The position numbers and the translations under genes were made by a program. A stretch of 64,000 bases of DNA. Origin: Lachnospiraceae bacterium (GTDB taxonomy: Bacteria > Bacillota > Clostridia > Lachnospirales > Lachnospiraceae). Where the stretch lies: assembly GCA_017520425.1 (NCBI GenBank), contig JAFXFO010000026.1, positions 122,849 to 186,848 of the forward strand. Reading direction: 5' to 3'. The notes beneath the pieces were generated by a model. The model was given only the letters and a program-made list of their open reading frames with translations. It searched no databases and was not told the DNA's origin. How positions within the stretch are numbered: the first letter of the stretch is position 1; each line of letters opens with the position of its first letter. This document shows, in pieces, positions 1 to 7,450 of the stretch.

Positions 1-1
1 A

Positions 2-1447
2 GCCATGAAATATACTTTTGCAAATCAGACGGAAAGAGATTTTGCCTTTTATAAGACTTTGCCCATCTGCAGGGAAGTGGTGTTTGAAGGAGCGAATCCC
101 ATTCTTCTTTGTCATGGTTCCACAGAGCGTAACAATCAGAAGATGCTGCCGGAGGATGAAGAAACAAAGAGGATAATGGAGGAATGTACCTGCAAATATA
201 TTTTATGCGGTCATACTCATGGTCAGATGACCTTAGAGCATGCCGGTAAGGTATTGTGGAATCCCGGAGCGGTGGGCGTGCCAAAGCAAAGTGGTGGCAA
301 GACCCAGTTTATGATTTTGCATCAAAGAGGGATGGAATGGAAGCCGGAGTTTATTAGTCTGGAATATGAAAAGGACAGGATTTTACAGGAATTGCAGGAA
401 TGCGGGCTGGAGCAAAATGCACCTTACTGGACACAAATCACCCGTCATCTGTTACAGACGGGGGAAGTGACACATGGCAGTTCCTTAAGCTATGCCATGC
501 AGATGGACATGGAAGAGAATGGCAGCAGTATTTGGTATCAGGTACCGGATAAGTACTGGATAAAGACCATCATAGACCGTATGGCAGGAAAAGAAATTAC
601 ACTGGGACAAAGCGGTGCCCATGTGTATGAGTTGGACGGGAACAGGGTACTTAAGGTGGCATTTCGGGATGAAGTACAGGAGGAACAGATTTGGGCATCT
701 TATGAAAAGGAAGCACTTTTCTTAGAATGTGCTTCGGGAGATTTTCTGCCTAAGGTTTATGCAAATATTCATACAGAGCAGGAGATTTTCCTTATTATGG
801 AGAAGTATCAGCCATTAAAGAGAGAGCATTTGGATATAGACCGGTTGCAACAGATTATGGATACCTTGGTGAAGATACATATACTGGAGGTGCCTGCATT
901 CTTGCCCAAGGAAGAGCGCAAACCGACGGTTTTTGATGAGGAGGTAACGGCAGAATGCGTGAAGGGTTGGCAAAGTGTCTTGGCAGAGCATCCGGATGCA
1001 TTTGATGCTAAGCCACTGAGTGTGATTGCGGAGAATATCAATACATGGAATCAGATGTACTTTGATGCAAAAGTATGCTTTAACCATGGGGATTTTCATT
1101 TTGAAAATATATTATGTGATGCTTGCAGGAATATGGTAGTGGTAGACTGGCAGAACTGCGGCATAGGCAACCGGGCCGGAGATATCTCGTTTTTACTCAG
1201 CAGACTATCTGCGGATGGTTATGCATTTGAACAGGGAAAAATCATTGAAATGTATTGCGAAAGTGCTTTAAAAGCCGGATTGGTGATATCTCCCATAGAA
1301 ATTCGTAGGCAGATGTGCTTGGCGAATCTGAATGTTTCCTTCCGGTTCTGGCATCAATATTTGCATGGCAGCAGTGAAGAGCGTGTGAGAGGTATTTACG
1401 AGAAAATGGTTGCAGATGCAATGCTGTTGGATATAAAGGAAAAATAG
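2..1447 (+). CDS. Metallophosphoesterase–aminoglycoside phosphotransferase-like fusion (5' partial)
   Basis: The frame is open to the left edge, and the visible N-terminus (about residues 1–115) is only the C-terminal half of a YfcE-like calcineurin phosphoesterase: it has the LCHGS and CGHTHG metal-binding blocks and NPGAVG, but the N-terminal D-x-H and GNHD blocks are missing. The real start therefore lies upstream, and the ATG at 5 is probably internal. Residues about 190–470 form an APH/choline-kinase fold, with HGDFHFEN near residue 359 (catalytic loop) and VVDWQNCG (metal-binding Asp). The natural substrate cannot be read from the sequence; homology to APH does not establish drug resistance. 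The downstream genes are a P-loop kinase and an AviRa-like rRNA methyltransferase on the same strand. The fusion call is firm; the function is open. Confidence 0.8.
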   Translation, partial: AMKYTFANQTERDFAFYKTLPICREVVFEGANPILLCHGSTERNNQKMLPEDEETKRIMEECTCKYILCGHTHGQMTLEHAGKVLWNPGAVGVPKQSGGKTQFMILHQRGMEWKPEFISLEYEKDRILQELQECGLEQNAPYWTQITRHLLQTGEVTHGSSLSYAMQMDMEENGSSIWYQVPDKYWIKTIIDRMAGKEITLGQSGAHVYELDGNRVLKVAFRDEVQEEQIWASYEKEALFLECASGDFLPKVYANIHTEQEIFLIMEKYQPLKREHLDIDRLQQIMDTLVKIHILEVPAFLPKEERKPTVFDEEVTAECVKGWQSVLAEHPDAFDAKPLSVIAENINTWNQMYFDAKVCFNHGDFHFENILCDACRNMVVVDWQNCGIGNRAGDISFLLSRLSADGYAFEQGKIIEMYCESALKAGLVISPIEIRRQMCLANLNVSFRFWHQYLHGSSEERVRGIYEKMVADAMLLDIKEK

Positions 1448-1487
1448 CGTAGGCGATAGTGCGATAAGTAAAGGAAGAGGTGATGAT

Positions 1488-2093
1488 ATGATAGCAATAT
1501 GTCCTAAATGCGGAAGTCATAATTGGAATAAAAAAGTAGAAGGAGATGTGATAACATGTCCGAATTGTGGAGAGAAGTGGAGATTTATTAAAAAGCCATT
1601 GTATATTCTTACCGGGTGTAGTGGCGTGGGTAAGACGACTACCGGCATGGCACTGCAGAAGCTGACGACGGATTTCGTGGTGTTAGATGCAGATATGTTT
1701 TTTAATATTATGCCCCATGAAACGGACGAGGATTATTTTGCACAGGTGGAGCAGGTACAGAGTCTGTCAAAGAATATTATGCAAAGCGGAAAGTGCGTGG
1801 TTTGGACCATGGCCGGTAATATTGACAAATTAGTACGGACTTATCACGCCGCATTTTTTAGTGAGATTCATGTATTGGCGCTGGTATGCAGCGAAGAAAG
1901 TCTGCGGGAACGAATGACCGTAGGAAGGGGTATTACTCACGAAGGTTGGATTAATGGTTCCGTGGATTATAATCATTATTTCAGAACCCACGAAAAGATA
2001 GGGGATGTGGCTTTTGAAACCTTGGATACGGATGGTAAATGTGTATCACAGGTAGCAGAGGAAGTGCTTCAGTGGTTGAAAAGTAAAGGATAA
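1488..2093 (+). CDS. Zinc-ribbon plus P-loop kinase-like protein
   Basis: The protein has 201 aa. Residues 5–27 form a CPKC…CPNC zinc ribbon, followed directly by a P-loop (GCSGVGKTT, about residues 43–51) and a small-molecule-kinase-like fold: VVLDADMFF resembles the acceptor-binding Asp of adenylate-kinase, shikimate-kinase or chloramphenicol-phosphotransferase relatives, and there is a C-terminal LRERMTVGRG lid-like segment. GAGGTGATG precedes the ATG. It lies 40 nt after the phosphoesterase–APH fusion and 7 nt before the methyltransferase, so the three are probably cotranscribed. Phosphotransferase activity is inferred from the fold; the substrate is unknown. The ribbon may bind nucleic acid or stabilise the protein. 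Confidence 0.7.
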   Translation: MIAICPKCGSHNWNKKVEGDVITCPNCGEKWRFIKKPLYILTGCSGVGKTTTGMALQKLTTDFVVLDADMFFNIMPHETDEDYFAQVEQVQSLSKNIMQSGKCVVWTMAGNIDKLVRTYHAAFFSEIHVLALVCSEESLRERMTVGRGITHEGWINGSVDYNHYFRTHEKIGDVAFETLDTDGKCVSQVAEEVLQWLKSKG

Positions 2094-2100
2094 TGCACAG

Positions 2101-2799
2101 ATGGAATACTTGTATTGTAAGAATGACAATTTTGAGGATTTTGCCAGTGGGCGTGTGCTTTTTGGCGGGAAAGGAATTCCTAATTTCCCGGTTCGATTGT
2201 TGTTGGAAATTTATGGAAGAGCCGGGAAGTATGCAGAGAGAAAAAACAATTTGGTGATATATGACCCCTGTTGTGGTGGAGGATATGCCCTGACCGTGTT
2301 GGGGTTCTTTCATAATAGGGATATAGAAAAGTTGTATGGCAGTGATATTGATGAGAATATGGTAATCCATGCAGACAAGAATCTAAGATTATTGTCAGAA
2401 GACGGTTTCTCCTGCAGGCGTGAAGAAATCAAAGCTTTGTGGAATGAATATGGAAAGACATCCCATAAGGAGGCTTTGGATAGTTGTGCAAGACTATTTG
2501 ATATGTTGGAAAAACAGGTGAAAACAGAAGTTTTTCGGGCGGATTGTACCGGGGTGTTACCTCCTATTCAGCCGGATATTATTATCACGGATGTACCATA
2601 CGGTAATTTGGTTGAGTGGAATGATAATGAACAGATTTCCCTAAACGATATGCTGGAAAGCTTATGGACAATCTCTCATGAGAATACGGTTCTGGCAGTT
2701 TGTATGGATAAAAAGCAGAAGGTAAATTGTGATAAGTGGAAACGTTTGGAAAAACAGAATGTGGGAAAACGTAGATTTGAAATCTTAAAAAGAGCTTGA
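2101..2799 (+). CDS. AviRa-like 23S rRNA methyltransferase family protein
   Basis: A 232-aa class I SAM-dependent methyltransferase. The SAM-binding motif I is YDPCCGGGYAL (about residues 57–67), the acidic ribose-binding motif is YGSDIDENM, and the catalytic-type motif IV is IITDVPYGN near residue 162. The ASGRV…FPVRLL N-terminus and the DPCCG…TVLG pattern match the avilamycin-resistance methyltransferase AviRa as I recall it; AviRa methylates a guanine in domain V of 23S rRNA. The likely RBS is AAAGGA, 10 nt before the ATG, overlapping the end of the kinase gene. The family call is good. Whether it confers orthosomycin resistance or is a housekeeping rRNA modifier cannot be told from sequence. 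Confidence 0.72.
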   Translation: MEYLYCKNDNFEDFASGRVLFGGKGIPNFPVRLLLEIYGRAGKYAERKNNLVIYDPCCGGGYALTVLGFFHNRDIEKLYGSDIDENMVIHADKNLRLLSEDGFSCRREEIKALWNEYGKTSHKEALDSCARLFDMLEKQVKTEVFRADCTGVLPPIQPDIIITDVPYGNLVEWNDNEQISLNDMLESLWTISHENTVLAVCMDKKQKVNCDKWKRLEKQNVGKRRFEILKRA

Positions 2800-2863
2800 C
2801 TCTGCCCCTGGGGGAGGCTTTATGTTGGAACATAAATAGTATTTGACATGAAGGAGGAAGATT

Positions 2864-3538
2864 ATGAAAGTATTTTTATGCGGCGGCGGTGCAGGTGAAC
2901 AGACCATAGAGGCGAACAAGCGATTGAATGAGGTTATTGACCATACAAAGCCTTGTTTATATATCCCTTTAGCCATGGAAGCAGATATGTATGACAGTTG
3001 TTATAAGTGGATTACCGGAGAATTAAAGGACTTGGAGATTCCCCATATTGATATGGTGAGAAGTGCAGAAGAACTGGCGGAAAAGGACTTGTCCGCATAC
3101 AGCGTATTGTTTATCGGTGGAGGCAATACATACAAATTATTATACGATATCAAGCGCTGTGGCATGTTTGAGAAGATAAGGGAGTATTTGGAGAATGGCG
3201 GTGTGGCCTTCGGCGGAAGTGCGGGTGCTATTATTTTTGGAGAGGATTTGGAATCCTGTCAGTTGGATGATCCTAATGAAGTGGGCTTAAAAGAAACAGC
3301 AGGATATGATGTGTTAGGCGGAATTTCCCTGCTGTGTCACTATACCAGTAGAGCTTTGGAAGAAGATGAGAAGAGCAAGGAGTTTTTACTTAGCATATCA
3401 GATCATAGAAGAACTTTGGCATTGCCGGAAGAGGTGACTGTTTTTGTCAATGATGACAAGGTGGAGATAATCGGGGACAGACCCTATTTCTATTTTGAAA
3501 AAGGGGAAATCCTGGAGAATTATTTCCAAAACCATTGA
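2864..3538 (+). CDS. Peptidase E-like serine peptidase (family S51)
   Basis: A 224-aa cytoplasmic protein with a class I glutamine-amidotransferase-like fold. The nucleophile elbow GGSAGA lies at about residues 117–122, and the strand IGGGNTYKLL marks the usual S51 substrate pocket. Family members cleave Asp-X dipeptides or act as cyanophycinase-like exopeptidases; this one is closest in length and motif to dipeptidase E. GGAGG sits 7 nt before the ATG. The stop codon overlaps the -35 element of the next promoter, so the following gene is a separate unit. The exact peptide specificity is not visible. Confidence 0.75.
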   Translation: MKVFLCGGGAGEQTIEANKRLNEVIDHTKPCLYIPLAMEADMYDSCYKWITGELKDLEIPHIDMVRSAEELAEKDLSAYSVLFIGGGNTYKLLYDIKRCGMFEKIREYLENGGVAFGGSAGAIIFGEDLESCQLDDPNEVGLKETAGYDVLGGISLLCHYTSRALEEDEKSKEFLLSISDHRRTLALPEEVTVFVNDDKVEIIGDRPYFYFEKGEILENYFQNH

Positions 3539-3563
3539 TTATTGCAAAAGAATCCGATATAAT
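3535..3563 (+). promoter_or_regulatory. Sigma-A promoter for the FliD-like gene
   Basis: TTGATT, a 17-nt spacer and TATAAT. The -35 overlaps the end of the peptidase E gene; the RBS of the next gene follows about 35 nt downstream. Confidence 0.65.
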
Positions 3564-3610
3564 AAGAGTGACAAAGTATATGTTTGTGAACGGACAAGGA
3601 GGTGCGTTTC

Positions 3611-4330
3611 ATGGGTATCAGTATTCAGGCGAAAAATGATTATTCGTATTTATTTTCCGGCTTAAATACATCATCAACCGGTTCAGCAGGTAATTTAGGT
3701 TTCTTATCAGACTATGCGGCTATCAAGAACGGAAGCTATGGCAAGCTGATGAAGGCATATTATGCGGAAAGCGGTTCGAGTGATTCAGTAAAGAAGCTGG
3801 CGAACTCTAGCAATTCTGTGAGCAAGGATGACACAGAAACGCTGACTAAGGTGAAATCATCAACCGATGATTTGAAGGAATCTGCAGACAAGCTGCTGGC
3901 AAAGGGTACTAAGTCTGTTTGGGCAGAGGATGATATGGAAAAGGTGTATTCTGCAGTGGATGAATTGGTAAAGGACTACAATTCTGTGCTGGATACCATG
4001 GATAAAACCAATAGTACATCCATACTCAGCCGTGCGAAAAGCATGGTTAATAACACGAAAGTGAATGAAAAGTTGCTGGCAAAGGTGGGTATTACCATTA
4101 ACGATGATAATTCTTTATCCATCGATAAGAAGACATTTTTGGAAGCAGATAAGACTACCGTGAAGAATCTGTTTAGTGGTAATGGATCCTTTGCATATAG
4201 ATTATCGGCATCAGCATCGTTGATGAATTATGCAGCGGAGAAGGAAGCTGACAAGGCGGCAACCTATACCGTTACCGGAGCTTATGGCAATACTTATAGT
4301 GCGGGTAGTGTATTTGACTCGTTGTTTTAA
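3611..4330 (+). CDS. Orphan protein with a FliD-C-like region
   Basis: The ATG at 3611 is preferred over the in-frame GTG at 3602 because the GTG lies inside the RBS (AAGGAGGTG, 6 nt before the ATG). The 239-aa product is Ser/Lys/Ala-rich. Its C-terminal half reads like the end of flagellar hook-associated protein 2 (LLAKVGITINDD, SLSIDKKTFLEAD, TVKNLFSG), whereas the N-terminal FliD domain is absent. There is no signal peptide or membrane helix and no flagellar gene in the window. It could be a surface or filament-associated protein derived from FliD, or an unrelated helical protein converging on that pattern. It is transcribed alone, from the TTGATT/TATAAT promoter. Confidence 0.6.
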   Translation: MGISIQAKNDYSYLFSGLNTSSTGSAGNLGFLSDYAAIKNGSYGKLMKAYYAESGSSDSVKKLANSSNSVSKDDTETLTKVKSSTDDLKESADKLLAKGTKSVWAEDDMEKVYSAVDELVKDYNSVLDTMDKTNSTSILSRAKSMVNNTKVNEKLLAKVGITINDDNSLSIDKKTFLEADKTTVKNLFSGNGSFAYRLSASASLMNYAAEKEADKAATYTVTGAYGNTYSAGSVFDSLF

Positions 4331-4356
4331 TTGTAGCAATAATTTATAAAATAGTA

Positions 4357-4385
4357 TTGACTTTCCCTATAAAAGAAGGTACAAT
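4357..4385 (+). promoter_or_regulatory. Promoter of tRNA-Leu
   Basis: TTGACT, a 17-nt spacer and TACAAT, ending 11 nt before the tRNA 5' end. Confidence 0.75.
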
Positions 4386-4396
4386 ACTATTTGTTC

Positions 4397-4479
4397 GCAG
4401 GAGTGGTGGAATGGCAGACGCGCTGGCTTCAGGTGCCAGTGGTAGCAATACCGTGTGGGTTCAAGTCCCATCTCCTGCA
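4397..4479 (+). tRNA. tRNA-Leu (anticodon CAG)
   Basis: An 83-nt class II tRNA. The acceptor GCAGGAG pairs with CTCCTGC, and the discriminator is A. The anticodon stem CTGGC/GCCAG encloses the loop TTCAGGT, giving anticodon CAG, which reads CUG. A long variable arm follows, and the T arm is TGGG-TTCAAGT-CCCA. The 3' CCA is not encoded. It has its own promoter and terminator, so it is a single-gene unit. Confidence 0.96.
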
Positions 4480-4483
4480 CGCT

Positions 4484-4512
4484 AAGCCTTGATTTATCAA
4501 GGCTTTTTCTTT
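4484..4512 (+). terminator. Intrinsic terminator of tRNA-Leu
   Basis: AAGCCTTGA and TCAAGGCTT form a 9-bp stem with a 4-nt loop, followed by a T-rich run. Confidence 0.85.
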
Positions 4513-4539
4513 TTTGAAAATTGAGTTTTGGAGGGGTAT

Positions 4540-5505
4540 ATGAGAGAAGAATTACAAATGAGATGTGATGAATTTTTGGCAAAGCGTGAAATGGCATCAA
4601 AGTCATTTGCATGGTACAATAGCTACCTGCATCCTGTATGTGCCGGGATATTGTTGGACAAGCCGGAAGTCACAAAAGAAGAAATTGAACAGTGCAAGAA
4701 GCTTTTGGAGAAGAGTACAGGTATGTTTTCGGAGTTACGGGGAACCGTATTTCCTACCATAGTCAGTCATTTGGCAGTTAGTGAGGACCCTGAAGTCTTT
4801 TTGGAACAGGTATTACGGGTATACAAGATGCTGAAGAACGTAGCAGTTCCCAGTTCCTATTTATCCTTAGTGGCTTTGATTATTGCAACTTTTGCGGATG
4901 AAGACCGGTATGAAAAGGTGATTTTTAAGGCCAAGGACATTTATGACAGAATGAAGCATGAGCATCCGTTTCTGACTTCCGGCGAGGATGGCCCCTTTGC
5001 AGCCATGCTGGCTTTGGATGCAAAGACTCCGGAGGTGTTGATTCAGGAGTCGGAACGATGCTTCAAGTTCCTGAAGGGTAATTTCTCGTCCCGTAATGCG
5101 GTACAGGGACTTAGTTTCATCATGGCCATGGGCGAGGGAGACTCTTTGGAGAAATGCAGAAGATTTATGGACATTTATACCACTTTTAAGATGAGAGGCT
5201 ATAAGTTCGGCGCAGATTATTTCTTGTCTGTCATGGGCGCTGTCAGCCTGTTACCTTTTGATATTAATGAATTGGTGGATGATGTAATCGCGGTTACGGA
5301 ATATCTGGAAGGCAAACCCGGATTTGGTGCATTGAGTGCCAGCAAAAAAGACAGAATGACTCATGCTACTGTTATTGTAAGTAAGGAATATTTGTCAAAA
5401 TGTGTGGGACAGGTAGTGGATGTGCCAATGTTTAGTGCCACCATAGCCGGAGTAACTACAGCTATTATTATGCAAACAGCTACGACCATAGTAATGACGA
5501 CATAG
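4540..5505 (+). CDS. DUF4003 family protein
   Basis: The in-frame TTG at 4528 lies at the start of the RBS (TTGGAGGGG), so the ATG at 4540 is the start, giving 321 aa. The protein is all-alpha and resembles the DUF4003 proteins of clostridia and bacilli, whose function is unknown. Recognisable stretches are the AVPSSYLSL and FLTSGEDGPFAAMLAL segments. The C-terminal 30 residues are hydrophobic and Ala/Thr-rich (VTTAIIMQTATT), which could be a membrane anchor or buried helix. It is probably monocistronic: the tRNA terminator lies upstream and an AT-rich gap separates it from the next gene. Confidence 0.65.
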   Translation: MREELQMRCDEFLAKREMASKSFAWYNSYLHPVCAGILLDKPEVTKEEIEQCKKLLEKSTGMFSELRGTVFPTIVSHLAVSEDPEVFLEQVLRVYKMLKNVAVPSSYLSLVALIIATFADEDRYEKVIFKAKDIYDRMKHEHPFLTSGEDGPFAAMLALDAKTPEVLIQESERCFKFLKGNFSSRNAVQGLSFIMAMGEGDSLEKCRRFMDIYTTFKMRGYKFGADYFLSVMGAVSLLPFDINELVDDVIAVTEYLEGKPGFGALSASKKDRMTHATVIVSKEYLSKCVGQVVDVPMFSATIAGVTTAIIMQTATTIVMTT

Positions 5506-5590
5506 GGGAGTGTTATCACTCCCCTTTATTTCTTTGCCGTTTCTTAACCGGTAATTTGCTATACTTTAGTGTATGGAGGATGTATCCCTT

Positions 5591-6646
5591 ATGAAGTTGA
5601 AAAAAGTAGTAATAAAAATAGGATTTACCATTCTTATGCTGGTGATTTCCTTTCTCATCAGCTTGTTTGTGGTAGAACTGACGGAGATGTACAGCGTAGT
5701 TCCGGCATTGTTTACTTTAGCAGTATTTATTATTGCCTTGGCTACCAGGGATTACATATACGGAATCGTATCATCCTTTGTAAGTGTTTTGGCACTTAAT
5801 TTTGCATTTACCTTTCCCTATTTTAAGTTTAATTTCAGTATTCCGGAGAATTTGGTGTCCGGTGTTATTATGTTGACCATAACCACATTATCCAGTACCT
5901 TAACCATTAAAATCAAACAGCAGGAAAGCTTACGTGCGGAAACAGAGAAGGAAAAGATGCGTGCCAATTTGTTGCGTGCGGTATCCCATGATTTGAGAAC
6001 TCCGTTGACTACCATATATGGTTCCAGTTCTGCGATTGTAGAGAACAAGGAGCTTACAAAAGAGCAGGTTTGGAAGCTGGCGGAAGGTATCAAAGTGGAT
6101 GCACAATGGCTTATGGGAATGGTGGAGAATCTGTTGTCCGTCACCAAGATTGACAATGGAAATGTGAAGCTGATTAAAACTCCGGTAGTGTTGGACGAAT
6201 TGGTGGATTCTGTATTGTTACGTTTTCGAAAACGATATCCCAAGCAGTCGGTTGAGGTGCAGCTTCCCGATGAGTTTGTGATAATTCCTATGGATGCGGT
6301 GCTCATAGAGCAGGTATTGGTAAATCTTTTGGAAAACGCAGTGCAGCATGCCCACGGTATGACAGAATTAAGATTAAAAGTATACGAAAAGGATGATAAT
6401 GCGGTATTTGAAATACACGACAACGGTTGCGGTATACCCAAAGAGCGACTGGCCAATCTCTTTACCGGATACTTTGTGAGTGAAGATGCACCGGCTGATT
6501 GCCAGAAAAGGAATATGGGAATCGGATTATCCGTATGTGCATCCATCATAAAGGCGCATGATGGAGAAATCACGGCGGAAAATAAGAAAGAAGGCGGATG
6601 CGTGTTCCGGTTTGCTTTGGAAATGGAGAAGGATGAATATGAGTAA
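5591..6646 (+). CDS. Membrane sensor histidine kinase, KdpD-type core
   Basis: Start at ATG 5591 (GGAGGA 10 nt upstream) rather than the ATG at 5573, whose own codon overlaps that RBS; 351 aa. About four transmembrane helices (residues 8–105) resemble the DUF4118 membrane part of KdpD, followed by a short coiled linker, a HisKA domain with SHDLRTPL (phosphoacceptor His near residue 132) and an HATPase domain (LLENAVQHA N-box, DNGCGIP G1 box, MGIGLSV G2 box). The large N-terminal KdpD/USP sensor domain is missing and no kdpFABC is present, so a potassium role is not supported. It overlaps the response-regulator gene by 8 nt, as translationally coupled pairs do. Confidence 0.85.
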   Translation: MKLKKVVIKIGFTILMLVISFLISLFVVELTEMYSVVPALFTLAVFIIALATRDYIYGIVSSFVSVLALNFAFTFPYFKFNFSIPENLVSGVIMLTITTLSSTLTIKIKQQESLRAETEKEKMRANLLRAVSHDLRTPLTTIYGSSSAIVENKELTKEQVWKLAEGIKVDAQWLMGMVENLLSVTKIDNGNVKLIKTPVVLDELVDSVLLRFRKRYPKQSVEVQLPDEFVIIPMDAVLIEQVLVNLLENAVQHAHGMTELRLKVYEKDDNAVFEIHDNGCGIPKERLANLFTGYFVSEDAPADCQKRNMGIGLSVCASIIKAHDGEITAENKKEGGCVFRFALEMEKDEYE

Positions 6647-7346
6647 TAAATTTAAGATTTTGGTGATAGAAGATGAAGTGAACATCTGTCATTTTGTGAA
6701 AACCATTTTAGAAAGTAACGGATATCAGGTGTTGGATGCCCATAGCGGAAGCGTAGGAAAGATGCAGTTTTTATCCCACTGTCCGGATTTGGTAATTCTG
6801 GATTTGGGATTACCGGATATGGATGGCAATGATTTGATCCCTTTTATGAGGGAAGAAGGGGCAACACCCATTATTGTATTATCTGCAAGAAGTAATGAAA
6901 AAGATAAAGTAACTACTTTGGATGCAGGGGCGAATGATTATATTACAAAGCCTTTCGGAACTGAGGAATTGTTGGCCAGAGTGAGAGCAACTTTACGAAA
7001 CAGCAGGCAGAAAATGGATGCGGACGGAGTGGTTCGGAGTAGCTATGCAGTGAATGGATTGCTGATTGAATATGACAGAAGACGTATTACAGTAAAGGGC
7101 GAAGAAGTAAAACTGACACAGACGGAATATAATATTGTGGAGTTACTGGCTTCTCATTCAGGCAGGGTACTCACCTATACGGAAATCATTAATAAAATCT
7201 GGCGTTATGCGGATCCGGGAAGCATCAAGAAGCTTCAGGTAAACATGGCAAATATCCGCAAGAAATTGGGTGAAAAGCCCGGAGAGAATCAGTATATAGC
7301 AAATGAATTGGGTGTAGGATACCGTATGGTTCAGGAAGATGATTGA
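6639..7346 (+). CDS. OmpR/KdpE-type response regulator
   Basis: About 235 aa. The receiver domain has the acidic pair EDE near residues 10–12, the phosphoacceptor Asp in LVILDLGLPD (near 54), SAR (near 82) and Lys in ITKPFG (near 104). A winged-helix Trans_reg_C domain follows (LTQTEYNIVELLA, GVGYRM at the end). The start may be ATG 6633 or 6639; both lie inside the kinase gene's last codons, downstream of GGAGAAGG. Cognate to the kinase upstream by position. The target genes are not evident: the next gene (serpin) has its own promoter beginning at this stop codon. Confidence 0.87.
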   Translation: MSNKFKILVIEDEVNICHFVKTILESNGYQVLDAHSGSVGKMQFLSHCPDLVILDLGLPDMDGNDLIPFMREEGATPIIVLSARSNEKDKVTTLDAGANDYITKPFGTEELLARVRATLRNSRQKMDADGVVRSSYAVNGLLIEYDRRRITVKGEEVKLTQTEYNIVELLASHSGRVLTYTEIINKIWRYADPGSIKKLQVNMANIRKKLGEKPGENQYIANELGVGYRMVQEDD

Positions 7347-7370
7347 TTTTTTACAATAAATTGATAAAAT
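7343..7370 (+). promoter_or_regulatory. Promoter upstream of the serpin gene
   Basis: TTGATT, a 16-nt spacer and TAAAAT, with the -35 overlapping the response-regulator stop codon. It would start transcription about 25 nt before the hairpin at 7396. Confidence 0.5.
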
Positions 7371-7395
7371 ATAGGAAAAGGTGTAACCTTCAAAG

Positions 7396-7433
7396 AATAA
7401 TCCTTACATATAAAGTGAAAGGATTATTTTTTT
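7396..7433 (+). terminator. Terminator or attenuator hairpin in the serpin leader
   Basis: AATAATCCTT pairs with AAGGATTATT, followed by seven T. It sits between the probable serpin promoter and the serpin RBS. It may simply end the two-component transcript, or it may attenuate the serpin gene. Confidence 0.7.
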
Positions 7434-7450
7434 GCTGTAGGAGGTGCAGG

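Noticed and set aside
1242-1520. Reverse-strand ORFs of 60–180 aa throughout the window
   Set aside because: They lie inside real genes, lack RBS and recognisable motifs, and their composition mirrors the coding strand; treated as shadows.
5573-7346. Potassium-sensing KdpDE assignment
   Set aside because: The kinase lacks the KdpD sensor part and no kdpFABC is present; kept as a KdpD-like pair only.
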